From Pelobates cultripes (Eukaryota > Chordata > Amphibia > Anura > Pelobatidae), in NCBI GenBank assembly GCA_933207985.1, contig OW240912.1, positions 74,413,834 through 74,477,833 of the forward strand: 64,000 nucleotides of DNA. The letters are read 5' to 3'. Both the position numbers and the translations under genes were made by a program. Shown here in pieces: positions 1 through 12,209 of this stretch (its first letter is position 1; every line of letters starts with the position of its first letter). Under the pieces are notes generated by a model that was given only the letters and a program-made list of their open reading frames with translations, ran no database searches and was not told the DNA's origin.

Positions 1-3000
1 ACAGGAAACGAGACTGCCAGCAGAGATCCTACAAGCATTCAGGGAATACTACACAAGCCTATATAACCTGGCCAACACGCCCAGCGCACTTCTCCCCGCA
101 CAACACAAACGCGAGCTAACAGACTTCCTCACCAAACACGTCACCCGGAAACTCACCCCCGACCAAGCCGCGAACATGGAACAGCCTCTGTCCCTGGAGG
201 AACTAACTGCGGCGCTTAAACTAACCAAATCAAACAGGGCGCCGGGTCCAGATGGTCTCCCTGGGAGCTATCTTCGCACATTTAGAGACGTTCTGCTGCC
301 GCACCTGTTGACAGGCCTGAACTCTCTGCTAGAGGGCAAACAGTTCCCGATGGACACCCTCAGGGCCGTGGTTACGGTCCTACCTAAAGAGGGAAAAGAT
401 CCAGCCTGCTGTGCGAGTTACCGCCCCATTTCCCTCCTGAATGCAGACCTAAAGTTGTTTGCGAAGGCCATGGCCCTCCGTCTTGCCGGGGTGCTTCCCT
501 CACTGGTCCACCCGGACCAGGTGGGCTTCATCCCAGGCAGAGAATCACGGGACAACACCATACGGGCCCTCAACATTATCCACTCGGCTCGAAGGCAGGG
601 TCGGCATCTTACTCTCCTCTCCACGGATGCTGAAAAGGCCTTCGACCGAGTGGACTGGGCCTACCTCGCAGCCACCCTACAACACATGGGACTCGGACCT
701 AATATCCGAACATGGATAGCGGCACTCTACACGACACCCACGGCTCGAATACGAGTCAACGGTGCCCTCTCAGAGCCATTCCCTATACGAAATGGCACAC
801 GACAGGGGTGTCCCCTGTCCCCCCTGCTGTTCGCCCTCTCCCTGGAACCGTTCCTGGAGGCGGTCAGGATGGACGGGGGAATCACAGGACACACAATAGG
901 GAACGTAGAACATCGGGTAGCGGCATACGCCGACGACCTGCTGTTCTTCCTGGGACAACCCCTGATCTCCATCCCAAACACACTAGGCCTATTCCAACGA
1001 TTTGGGAGGATCTCGAACCTGAAACTCAACACCGACAAGTCGGAGGCCATGAACATCGCGGCCCCAGCCGCACTCGGTGCGCAACTACGCTCCCACTACG
1101 GGTTCAGATGGTGCGGTACCAAATTGAAATATCTCGGCATTTGGTTGACCAAAGACCTCTCACATCTTTACCAGGCTAATTTTGCCCCAATCCTCACCTC
1201 CCTACAGGCTGACATGGCCAAATGGACTGACCTCTACATTTCGTGGTTCGGTCGTATTAACGCAATAAAAATGAACATCCTCCCGCGCATTCTGTATCTC
1301 TTCCAGACAATCCCGATCACCGTCCCTCGGGCCTTTTTCCACAATATTTCCATCGCGATTCGACACTTCGTATGGAAAAGAGAAGCTCCGAGAATCAGCA
1401 AGCTCCAACTGGAGCTACCCAAATTGCAGGGGGGAGCGGGACTCCCCTCGATCATTGGCTACTACCGAGCAACCCATTTGCTGAGGGTCACTGACTGGCA
1501 CTCGCATCCAACGGAGAAACTATGGGTGCGGGCAGAACTAGCTCAGGCCAAGGGGAAAATACCCTCGGAACTATGGAGGACGGGAATTACACCGAACGCC
1601 CTCAACACCGGCAATCCTCTGATAGCCGCAACCCTAAAAGTATGGTGCGCTCTCCGATTCCCCTACCAGCTGACGACACATAGCAACCCGCTTACACCCC
1701 TCACCCATAACCCAGACATTGGAGGAGGACTGTCACCCGCTGACCTAAGAAACTTTGGCCAGTCCGATTGGTCCTATATACGCCAATGGTGCAACAACAG
1801 CGCACTGAAAACCATACCCGAACTAATCCCTGATACTGCACCAACGATGCTCGACCGGTTCAGATATCACCAGGTCAAATCCTTCTACAACTCCGCGACA
1901 GCCAAACAGCAATTCCACCGAGACCCCACATATTTTGAAAAAATATGCATCAGTAGACGACACATCGAGAGAGGGATCTCCACGCTATATGCACTGCTAT
2001 TGGAGGGTGAGAATAGACCACCACCGAAATACATCGCCAGATGGGAGAGGGAGACGGGGGAGGTACTTGAGGCCCGTGAATGGGATAAAATATTCCTACT
2101 CACACACAAAAGCTCTATTAGCTCAAAATTTCAGGAGATGAGCTATAAACTACTAACCACCTGGTACCGAACCCCTGACATACTGCATCGCATGAATCCG
2201 GACAATGATGAAAATTGCTGGAGATGCGGAGCAGAGAGAGGCACCATGATCCACATATGGTGGACCTGCCCAGCCATCGTCCCATTCTGGGAGATGGTAA
2301 ACACCAAAATACGAGAGATATCAGACCCTGAGCTCCCACTTCAACCCCTACCCATGCTACTACATCACACCAGCATTTCGCTGCAAACATACAAAAAAAT
2401 CCCTCACTAGACACCTACTGACTGCAGCTAAATCACTGATACCCACCCTGTGGAAAAAACCGACTTCCCCCACCTTCCAACAATGGGTGGATAGAGTGGG
2501 AGAAATACATTCCATGGAGTCCATGACAGCAGCCCTCCGGGGCCATTCGGAGAAATGCCTCCTAACCTGGACCCCCTGGATCCTATACACCGCGGCAGCA
2601 GGCTCAGCCTCATGAAAAACTTTGCTCCGATAAGTTACCGATGCCCTCTCCCGCCTTACTCCTAATCTTGCTTCCTCTTTTCCCCAGCTAGACTGCACCC
2701 GCCACCCCACCCCATATAACCCCCTCAGCCTCTTGACTTCTGCTTGACCAGACCACCCCACACCACGTACTTGACTGAGACATTTAATCCAAGAGAACAT
2801 GTACAGATGTTCCATACCAAACACGGATCCACAGAGGGACAGTAGATAGAACTCACAAAAGCGATATTACGGGACAGAAACACACAAGATACCCTAAACG
2901 CCCAAAAATCTAATGGCCCATAAGCTAGATCCACCGCACAATAGACCCCACAGCTTTTAGCCCCAGAAGCAACCCAACAACACACATGCAATACCACCTG

Positions 3001-3539
3001 CTAGGCTCGCACACCCGCGGGACATATCTCTTACTCATGCTCCCCCAACCACAGAAAAGAACATTCCTTACAGGGCTCGTACACCTGGACACAGGTGGGA
3101 CGGGACAGGACACCCTAGCCACAACATTTGAAAAGCCCTAAACAAACCTGCCGGGAAGCCCCGCCACAAGCAGACCCACCCACACATACAGCCTCTACAA
3201 ACTTGCACTTGGCTGGGCCCCACACCCCTCCCACGAATATCACGCCCTGAGCTGCAAGAAGTCCCAAATGGTTGGGGGTATGAGAACATCAAAGACATAG
3301 GACACTCACAGATACAGAACAGGTCGAATTGCACTTGATAATGGGTATACCCACAGCTCTCAACTACTGTGTGATCTATAAACACGGAAATGGGTATTGT
3401 TATGCTATTATGGATATCTATCACTGCATTGGTGCAATACAAATAACTGTTTGACTTCCCACCCTTTTCCCTTCTGTACACCCATCCTTTCAAAATTGTA
3501 AAACTGAATACATAAATAAAGATTGTCAAAAAAAAAAAA
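1..3539 (+). mobile_element. L1/Tx1-type LINE, 3' portion
   Basis: This is the 3' part of a long non-LTR retrotransposon that begins upstream of the window. It contains the end of ORF2, then a 3' untranslated region of about 0.9 kb (2616-3527), and ends in a 12-A tract at 3528-3539 preceded by AAAGATTGTC. The A tail directly abuts a CR1 element, which suggests that the L1 inserted into it. The 5' half, ORF1 and the endonuclease domain lie outside the window. Assignment to the L1 superfamily rests on the reverse transcriptase and the C-terminal zinc knuckle; I cannot separate the L1 and Tx1 clades with certainty. Confidence 0.9.
2..2615 (+). pseudogene. L1-type ORF2 reverse transcriptase, frameshifted, 5' end off window
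   Basis: This encodes the polymerase part of an L1-type ORF2 protein, which copies element RNA at a nicked target. The frame is open from base 2, so the window begins inside the gene; the ATG at 176 is only the first in-window methionine. Counting from that methionine, APGPDG is near residue 22, the first catalytic aspartate is in STDAEKAFDRVDW (D151), GTRQGCPLSP is near 207, and the YADD box is at 251-254. A CX2CX8HX4C zinc knuckle sits at about 681-698. The frame stops at 2408-2410 just after a run of seven A (2393-2399). Shifting by one base there reopens it, and the protein tail then runs to a TGA at 2613-2615. A homopolymer indel is therefore the likely lesion. The endonuclease domain would lie upstream of the window. 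Confidence 0.88.
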
Positions 3540-5738
3540 GAACAGTGACTGAGTCACACCACACAAAAACAAAAGTTTTAGACTTTAGAAAAGCAGACTT
3601 TTCTAAAATTAGAATATGGGTAGAGGAGTCATTATCAGACTGGAGCAATTTAAATGGAGTCCAAGAGAAATGGGATTATTTAAAAGTTGCACTATTGAAG
3701 GCAACAGAAAATTGCATTAGGCTTGTCAGTAAAAGCAAAAAATTCAAGAAACCACTGTGGTACTCCGCAGATGTGGCCAAAATAGTTAAAAACAAAAAGT
3801 TAGCATTTAGGAATTATAAAAAAAACCAGAGTGAGGAAGACAAAATTATCTATAAGATTAGGCAGAAAGAGGCTAAGCAAGTTATAAGAGCTTCCAAATC
3901 ACACACAGAAGAGAAAATAGCACAGTCAGTAAAAAAGGGGGATAAAACATTTTTTAGATACATAAATGAGAAAAGAAAAGTAAAACAAGGATTAGTTAGA
4001 TTAAAAACAAAAGAAGGAAGGTATGTAGAAGAGGATAAAGGTCTAGCTGACTGCCTCAATGAATATTTTTGTTCTGTATTTACAGATGAAAATGAAGGAA
4101 AGGGACCTCAGTTGAGAAAAAGGATAAATGAGTCATTTATTAAACGTGAGTTTACAGAGGAAGAGGTTCTATTTCAACTGTCAAAAGTAAAGACAAATAA
4201 GTCAATGGGACCTGATGGAATACACCCAAAGCTGTTAAAATAGCTTAGTGGTATACTAGCAAAACCATTAACAGATTTATTTAATCAATCATTGTTAACA
4301 GGAGTAGTCCCAGAAGATTGGAAGTTAGCGAATGTTGTGCCCATTTACAAGAAAGTAATAGGGAGGAGTAGGCAACTATAGGCCAGTAAGCCTTACTTCA
4401 GTAGTGGGGAAAGTGATGGAAACCATGTTAAAGGATAGGATTGATGAACATCTAAAAACACGTGGATTTCAAGATCAGAGACAACATGGGTTTACTTCAG
4501 GGAGATCATGCCAAACTAATCTTATTGATTTTTTTGATTGGGTAACTAAAATTATAGATCAGGGTGGTGCAGTAGACATTGCTTACCTAGATTTCAGTAA
4601 GGCTTTTGACACTGTTGTACATAGAAGGCTTATCAATAAACTGCAATCTTTAAGTTTGGATTCCAATATTGTTGAATGGGTAAGGCAGTGGCTGAGTGAC
4701 AGGCAACAGAGGGTTGTAGTTAATGGAATATATTCGAAGCTTGGACTTGTCACCAGTGGGGTACCTCAGGGATCTGTACTTGGACCCATTCTCTTTAATA
4801 TTTTTATTAGTGATATTGCAGAAGGTCTTGATGGTAAGGTATGTCTTTTTGCTGATGATACTAAGATATGTAACAGGGTTGATGTTCCAGGAGGGATAAG
4901 CCAAATGACAAATGATTTAGGTAAACTAGAAAAATGGTCAGAATTGTGGCAACTGACATTTAATGTGGATAAGTGCAAGATAATGCATCTTGGACGTAAA
5001 AACCCAAGGGCAGAGTACAGAATATTTGATAGAGTCCTAACCTCAACATATGAGGAAAGGGATTTAGGGGTGATTATTTCTGATGACTTAAAGGTAGGCA
5101 GACAATGTAATAGAGCAGCAGGAAATGCTAGCAGAATGCTTGGTTGTATAGGGAGAGGTATTAGCAGTAGAAAGAGGGAAGTGCTCATGCCATTGTACAG
5201 AACACTGGTGAGACCTCACTTGGAGTATTGTACACAGTACTGGAGACCGTATCTTCAGAAGGATATTGATACCTTAGAGAGGGTTCAGAGAAGGGCTACT
5301 AAACTGGTTCATGGATTGCGGGATAAAACTTACCAGGAAAGGTTAAAGGATCTTAACATGTATAGCTTGGAGGAAAGACGAGACAGGGGGGATATGATAG
5401 AAACATTTAAATACATAAAGGGAATCAACACAGTAAAGGAGGAGACTATATTTAAAAGAAGAAAAACTACCACAACAAGAGGACATAGTCTTAAATTAGA
5501 GGGACAAAGGTTTAAAAATAATATCAGGAAGTATTACTTTACTGAGAGGGTAGTGGATGCATGGAATAGCCTTCCAGCTGAAGTGGTAGTGGTTAACACA
5601 GTAAAGGAGTTTAAGCATGCGTGGGATAGGCATAAGGCTATCCTAACTATAAGATAAGACTAGGGACTAATTAAAGTATTTAGAAAATTGGGCAGACTAG
5701 ATGGGCCGAATGGTTCTTATCTGCCGTCACATTCTATT
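3540..5738 (+). mobile_element. CR1-type LINE, 5'-truncated
   Basis: This CR1-clade non-LTR element lacks its endonuclease region. It carries a broken reverse transcriptase frame and ends with the CR1-type 3' terminus: GGGCCGAATGGTTC at 5703-5716 is followed by TTATCTGCCGTCAC. Its left edge coincides exactly with the A tail of the L1, so the missing 5' part could lie upstream of the L1, outside the window. Confidence 0.85.
3545..5657 (+). pseudogene. CR1 reverse transcriptase pseudogene
   Basis: This is the linker and polymerase region of a CR1-type ORF2. The first open part (3545-4240) covers the lysine-rich linker and ends at MGPDGIHPKLLK with an in-frame TAG (4241-4243). Reading past that stop continues recognisable RT sequence (KPLTDLFNQS, PEDWKLANVVPIYKK). 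The frame is then lost at about 4350-4370, where two single-base losses would explain the shift. From 4404 the rest is open to TAA: AYLDFSKAFDTVVH holds the first catalytic aspartate, SGVPQGSVLGP follows, and LFADDTK is the active-site box. The C-terminal part contains RPHLEYCTQYWRP and a final DAWNSLP segment. One stop and one frameshift zone in about 2.1 kb indicate a moderately young dead copy. Confidence 0.87.
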
Positions 5739-5741
5739 AGA

Positions 5742-6191
5742 GCAGAGACATACAAGACACATACATCTCTAGTGCTGCGCCATTTTTATGGAACTCCCTT
5801 CCCTGTTCCATTAGACTCTCACCCAGTCTCAGTTCTTCAAAAGATCTTTAAAAACTCACTTCTTTAGAAAATGAAACCAATTAAACTGTTAATAGCTTTC
5901 CCGCCCTACACCTTGATAACCCATCCTGCAAAAGTCTCATCCGAAAAACGAACCCTTCCCTGAACTAGTACATTCCTGTACCCGAAATATATCCTACCCT
6001 CACCTCTTGTGTCACTTTACCTTACTCTCTCTAAAATGTAAGCTCGTTTGAGCAGGGACCACAATACACTCTGTTCCTGTGCATCCAGCTTGTCTTGTTG
6101 CAAATACATGTCTGTTAGTCCACCTATTGTACAGGGCTATGGAATTTGATGGCACTTAATACATAATAATAATAATGATAATAATAATAAA
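5742..6191 (+). mobile_element. L2-type LINE 3' end
   Basis: This fragment of an L2-like LINE lies directly after the CR1 end. It begins within the C-terminal coding region (the reading FMELPSL / LLEN-type tail is degenerate). It continues through a 3' region with TGTAAGCTCGTTTGAGCAGG (6037-6056) and GTACAGGGCTATGGAATTTG near 6130. It ends in an AAT-rich microsatellite (about 6158-6191), the usual L2 tail. The same 3' end occurs inverted at 14976-16045 and, as a related subfamily, at 58850-59005. Confidence 0.75.
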
Positions 6192-6820
6192 ATAGTAGGT
6201 TTCTGCCAAGAGAAATCCCATTACCTTAAAACTAGATGTACTGGATGTTTTTAGAGCTGGAAGGCTAGGACCATTTTCTATCTCCATTAGGCTGCTATCA
6301 CATATGCATTACATGAAGAGGAAATGTAAACGTGTTCATTCAATCAATGCCCAGGAGTTCTACAATATCAGCCTGGGGATGATGCAGTTTTCAGTTCCGT
6401 TACCTGGGATACATTCAATATATCCCTAGGCAGTGCTCTGAGGTAGGTGGCTACCGAGAAAGTGATGTTAATCACAATGCTATTAAATCATTAATTACAC
6501 TAACTAGCAGCACTGAACCATGAATAATGAAGAACTATTACAATCTCATTAGTACTTGTGCTGTAAGGTGACTGACTCAGTCAATAGGTACAGAAAATGG
6601 CTACTCTCCCCTTGGACAAAACCCACATACATCTGCCCAGCATACGTATAATGAAAAACAAATTATTACAAATAAATGTAAGAACAAAATGTTTGTTAGT
6701 TGTCTGTGAAATTAAGGTGTGGCAAACTACACATTATACAACATGGAGATATCTTTAAAAGAACATATAACTCACTTCATATATCTCTAGATCGCTATGT
6801 TCCAAAGCTTGGTATGAGAA
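6192..6820. other. Unassigned AT-rich DNA
   Basis: I see no gene, RNA or recognisable element here. Open frames are short and without family signatures. Confidence 0.6.
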
Positions 6821-6824
6821 TTAA

Positions 6825-7340
6825 AGGGACACTAATGTCACCAAAACAACTTTATTGCAATAAATCAGTTTTTGTGTATAGATCTTGCCTCTGAAGTTTC
6901 ACTGCTCATTTCACTGCCATTTAGGAGTAAAATCACTTTGTTTATGCAGCCCTAGACACACCTCTCCTGACTGTGACTTACACAGCCTGCATGAAAAAAT
7001 TGTTTCATTTTTAATCAGATGTAACTTACTTTAAATGGTTTTTATCTCTTGCTCTGTAAATTGAACTTTAATGACATACAGGAGACTCCTGCAAGGTCTA
7101 GCAAGCTATTAACAGTGCAGTAGATATGAAATTCTAAATTAAACAGCTTTTGCAATAAAGGAAGTGTAAACATTAGATGACTCTTTACAGGAACATCCAC
7201 ATGCATGGATGTGTGGCTAGGGCTGCATAAACAAAGTGAATGAACTGCTAAATGGCAAAGAAATAAACAATGATACTACATAAGCATGACCAAAACTGTT
7301 TCAATAAGCTAAAATTGTTTTGCTGACTATGGTGTCCCTT
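6825..7340 (+). mobile_element. T2/Kolobok-type MITE (long-TIR subfamily)
   Basis: This non-autonomous DNA element is bounded by TTAA at 6821-6824 and a decayed TATT after 7340. Its ends are AGGGACACTA on the left and TATGGTGTCCCTT on the right, which are inverted repeats continuing through AACAACTTTA/TAAAATTGTT. The TTAAAGGR terminus matches the T2 family described in Xenopus, linked to Kolobok transposases. An imperfect hairpin (6839-6856 with 6859-6876) sits just inside the left end. Related copies are at 37221-37631 (inverted) and 48948-56046 (interrupted). It has no coding capacity. Confidence 0.82.
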
Positions 7341-7344
7341 TATT

Positions 7345-7842
7345 TATTGCATCATACAAAGTATTTTGTGGTATACATGTAAATGCATCTGGTAGTGTTA
7401 GCATATTGTTTGTTCTCTGTCCCTAAACTATCTAACTACTAAGTGGACTAAAAACGGTGTGAGAACAAATGTGCCAATGGTCATGCTGGCCGTTAAGACT
7501 GTTTTATTGCCATTTACGCAATGTGTTGGTGGAATTACCTCACAGATTGAATTACATTTTAGAAAGGTTAGTATTTTGCAATGTGATCAATGCTCACTTT
7601 CCTTTCTCTCACCTCCTGTTTTGCTGTTGGTGGAGATCCTGACGGTGGAGACCCTGAGTTTGTCTTTTGTATCTTACAAAGCAGAACATGTGGATAAAAG
7701 GTTTCCTCCTTGTCGGGCATTTGATAGAGTCATATATGTGTGTAGTATGAGGTGTCTTACATTTGGGTGTCACCTAGTTGATGTGATTATGTATCACATA
7801 CAAGGTCCCCAAAATGTCACAGTCACTACTGCAGATAATGGT
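7345..7842. other. Unassigned DNA
   Basis: A 170-codon open frame crosses this stretch and enters the LTR-like repeat, but it has no recognisable domain and reads as chance. Nothing else is evident. Confidence 0.5.
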
Positions 7843-9540
7843 TGTGACGGAACGCCTGCCACACCCGACTGTGTGCCTCCGTCGAACGATGCTCCTAGTG
7901 CTCGCCAAGGACCATCACCAGCACACTTGACACCACAACCACCGGCAACCCCACGAACCGCCGTAGCTTAGTTGGGGTTTCGCCGTCCTCCACCCACCCT
8001 GGACCCAAGACCGGGCTCCAGCTTCCAGTGGATGAACCTCTCCTAAGTCCAGAGAGCAGGAACCAGGAACAAGAACAAGCTCTTACAAGAGCTTACTCTG
8101 GGGAGTATTGTGATATAGCAATCCCCAGAGTGTAGTCAATTCTCCAATCCCCCAAACATGAGCCGAAACTTCATGAAGGTACAAGATGATCTGTTTAATG
8201 AGCACAAAGACATTCCTTTTATACACATTTTCAGGCCAGAGGCACACTCCCTGGACCTGGTGGTAAACTGGGACAAAAAGGACAGAAACCAATGGGAACA
8301 CTAATTACCACAATAACACTCCCACATACACAGTAAAATCCCTCCCCTCTATCCTGGAGATAATTGGCTTAAGTAACCGTAGTAAACTCAATTATCTCCA
8401 GGTACAAAAAATATCTCCATTTACAATAACAGTAAAAATACATAAAAATACATCATTTCTATCCTACTGAAGAGAACCCCCACATTCAACCTATCCCCAG
8501 ATAGCTCGGATCTGAGCGCTCAATATAGGCGAACAGCGCTCACATCCCACGAACAGAATAACTTTGCCATAGGGTTAAAGTTTTGTCAAAGCCTCTTTTG
8601 ACCGACCGTACGCAGGATTTCCTGCCCAAAAGAGTTCCATAGATTTAGGCTGTGCGGTTGGTCTATTTAACACAGTAAAAAGGCTAAGTCCCATTCGAAT
8701 GCACGAACGGGTGCCGTTCGTGAAAATATTCAGTATTAATGTGGCGTTCGAATAGTCAAACGGCGTTCAACTTCAGTCAAATGAGTCGAAGTCTGGGGAA
8801 GGTAAAACTTCAGCGGTGTTCGTGCTGTTGAGTATCTAATTTTAGTTCCATGAACTCGACTGCAAAACACGGCTGAATTAAAATGGCCTACAATTCGACT
8901 ACTATAAAAAGTACCAATCCTTTCCCAAAGTATTTAAAAGGCCAGCTGGACCTTGGTGGGCACCAGACATAAAGCATACAGGCCAATCAGAAACAGTGTG
9001 ATCATGAATACCACTCCCACATACTGTACACAATCCTTCCCCTCTGCCTGTGATAAAATTACTGAAGACAAAGGACTAACTAAATTAACTTTAACAGAAA
9101 AAACATTTTTAAAATATGACACAAGTACCCCAAAATTACACATACCCCTGATAGCCCTGATCTGGGTGAACAACATATCAAAAAATCACCCAGATCAGAG
9201 CAGGGGTTCAGGAAATTCCTGGAAGTCATATTTGACCGACAGCAAGCATGGCTTCATGCCCAAAACAGTTCAATGTCTAAGTTTAGTTCGAATAGTCGAA
9301 CGGGAACCGTTGATGCACAATGTTAAAAGCGCTGTTCGAATTGACGACGAAGAGTCGAAGTCCCGGAGAAGGTAAAGTTCAGCGATGTTCATGCCGTTGT
9401 GTGTCCGATTTGAGTTCCATGAACTCGACGTCAAAACACTGCTGAGCTCGTTCGACTAAGTAAAATGGCCGCGGCCACGTGTTCGACTATACGAATGGAG
9501 GCCACTTTGACTATTTCGGCACTTCGACTGTATCTGAAGT
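7843..9540. repeat. LTR-like repeat, two related blocks in tandem
   Basis: Two blocks, about 7843-8937 and 8938-9540, show the same order of motifs. These are a CCAATGGG/CCAATCAG stretch followed by ACTCCCACATAC and CCCTCCCCTCT; a run of A-rich sequence; a GATCTG-type palindromic region; TTTGACCGAC; repeated TTCGAATAGTC; TCCATGAACTCGACT; and AAAATGGCC. The first block opens with TGTGACGGAACG, resembling an LTR 5' terminus. No gag or pol is present between or beside them. I infer two diverged LTRs of one retroelement family, the second lacking its beginning. The family and coding strand are not certain, and I found no clear target duplication. Confidence 0.5.
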
Positions 9541-11828
9541 GCAATTTGGTTGAAGGGAATGAAAAGTGTTTTTTTGATGAATAAACAAACGAAGAAAATA
9601 ACGAATTTCTAACCCAGAGACAGAGGAACTGTCACAACCAGTATGAAGCAGGTCCTCTTCAGCCAACATTTGCATTGGCCAGTATGTTTCTGTCAAGGCC
9701 TGTGTCTTCCTAAGTGCTCTATACTCTGTTCCTCTGTGTTGGTGCACCTCACAATTCCTGTTGAGAGTTTAAAGTGAGTTCCAAGCAAATTTCAAACTTT
9801 TGCCCCAAAAAGCCGAACAACAAACTTATCTGACTCAGAAAAAATCTTCCACAATTCCTCTATTCTGTTTTAAAATGTAAGATTCTATTATTACTCTTTT
9901 GTTTCCTGACAATTCACGTTAGCGAATACCATGTACGTGTGCAATTATTGAAACAGGGGCAAAAAAAAATTATAAAAAAGATGGCAGTTAACACAGTTGT
10001 TTTGAAAAAAACAAAAAACAGAACAACCGTTGTAATGGAGAGTCCATAATGCATGCAAATGATCTTGACCACAATCCTTTCAATCTCTTTACTGTAAAGA
10101 CGAAAACAGATTAACAAGTTCCACCATTCACAGTGTGAAGTATTAACAGCCATACCTTATTTTTAATTGGTAGGATAAATCCTAATTTCTTTATGTATAT
10201 ACCTAATGTCATTGGCTTGTCAGGACTTAATTTGAATGCATCTTGCAGCAATGACTTGTTGCAAATGACAGTGCTTGCCTAAGATAATTAGGGAACAGAG
10301 GAATCTGGTACTTTTATCAAGATCATGAAAAGGTAAAAGCAGGGTGTGGGCAGGAATTTAAGATTATCCAGGTACAGAGTTTGCAAGGTTATCTAGTATG
10401 CTGTCATCTCAAAATATATCACCTAAACAAAGCCAAACACGTGACACGTAATAAATGCCTATTAAAATCAGGCATTTTACAGGCTAATGTGATCCAAATA
10501 TTCTTAGATAATGTGTTTAATATTTGTTTTGAACCATAATAAGAAATGCAAGGGAAATAGATAGTAAAATAAAAAGTACACCTCCCTGTATAGATAAATA
10601 AAATATAATATGACATTATATAATAAAACACCTCAAAGTTATCTTCTAAACATACTTTATTAACAAACTAAAACTCTCACAGGTGTTTATTTGCTAAATA
10701 GTAATTAAAAACCAAATTGCAAAATGTATGCTGAAATAACTGATTTTGAGATATTTCTCAACTCAGCTGTAGTGACATATTCATCATTTTAGTTTGAATT
10801 TTGTAGTTTTGTATTCTACTCACCACAATTTCCTGTTTAGGGAATGGGCACCAAATGTATATGTACAACGACAAGGTGTATTTATTAATCTGTGAATTGT
10901 GGAAAAACTTACAATTTCTAGGCCAAAATAGCCAAGCTGGAGTTTTTTTCTAATGTGACTATTTCTACCTAAAATTAAAAAACAAACAAACAAAAAACCA
11001 TTCTAATGTATTACACACATATTTGCACATCAACAATTCAATTGCAAACTGATGTTGTCAGCCATTACTGCATAGCAAATAAGACAAGATCATGTACAGA
11101 AAATAGTGATCTCATTCTTAACATGGGTATTTTTGGTGAGTTATCAAGTTCTCATTTATAGTGCACTCACTTTATTTAGAGCAACCATTTGCATAAATGC
11201 CGTATGGTGAGAATCATTAAGTTACTTATGGTAGATGCAACAGAACAGGATTGCCTCAAATTATACAGGGAACCCCAAAACTAAACACAAACAACTGCAC
11301 AATCTTAAAATATGTATTATTTATTTATTTTACAATACATTGAATGGTATGAATACAAAAGGGCACAGCCACATTAACTGACAGGAAACACTAATAAAAC
11401 TATTGCAGAGTTAACACATTTTTTTTCCCCCATTAACCACAGAATTTATACATTTTGGTTACAATGCTCTAATTATGTTTCTAGTCACCTCATAAATTAT
11501 CTAAGCTGTTCTTTTCCAGTACCTATTGGATTGGTGAGATATTAATTTTGTGTTTACAACCTGCTGAGTTTGTATCAAGATTTGTGTTGTACACTACGCA
11601 CAGTCTCATAAAATGGGAATATGTTAATAGACTTGCTCTGGTTAAAGCCTTATGGGCCGACCAGAGAAAGGCTTCACAGTGATAAGGTGGACTACTGAGG
11701 CCAGACAAACTAAGACGTAGATAAGTTAATAGAGATATCAATAGGATCTAACCAGGATATATTACCAATACGAGAAGGATGGAGAAAGAGAAAGAAACAA
11801 GAAAAAAACATATTTATTAAACTATATC
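9541..11828. other. Unassigned AT-rich DNA
   Basis: No gene or recognised repeat is visible. There are short A/T runs and one AAAC-rich stretch near 10978-10996. Confidence 0.55.
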
Positions 11829-11976
11829 AAGTGTGCCCATAAGATAGATCCCTAGATGTTGTAGAACTACAACTCCCATGATGCTTTGCATTCCTTTAGA
11901 ATGCCTTTAGAAGGACAAAGCATCATGGAAGCTGTAGTTTTAAAACGCCTGGGGATCTACCTTTTGGGTACCCGTG
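11829..11976. mobile_element. Palindromic MITE with ACTACAACTCCCATGATGC core
   Basis: The two halves are inverted repeats of about 55 bp. The left half runs from GTGCCCATAAGATAGATCC to ACTACAACTCCCATGATGC. The right half reads CATCATGGAAGCTGTAGTT then GGGATCTACCTTTTGGGTAC. Only about 30 bp separate the arms. The ACTACAACTCCCATGATGC core is a motif common in vertebrate DNA-transposon MITEs. There is no coding potential, and the target duplication is unclear. Confidence 0.72.
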
Positions 11977-12209
11977 ATCTATATTATTTATTTGGATGGA
12001 TTGAAAAGTAAATCCTTCTTTCACAAGGTGGTATAAGAGCTGCAGAATATGTTGGCACTTAATGCTAAAAAACAGTAAAAACCAGATATCTAAAAGTGAT
12101 ACTTGTCATTCCATTGGCAACATTCCTTACTGTATCCCTCCCATTCAATGATCCACTTCTTCACTCATGGAAGTATTTTTGTCAGTACCTACTATATAGA
12201 CAAAAACAT

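Noticed and set aside
2616..3530. Minus-strand frames of 90-154 codons
   Set aside because: They are antisense to the L1 3' untranslated region with no family signature.
7459..7971. 170-codon plus-strand frame
   Set aside because: It crosses from unassigned DNA into an LTR-like repeat, with no signal peptide, domain or composition typical of a gene.
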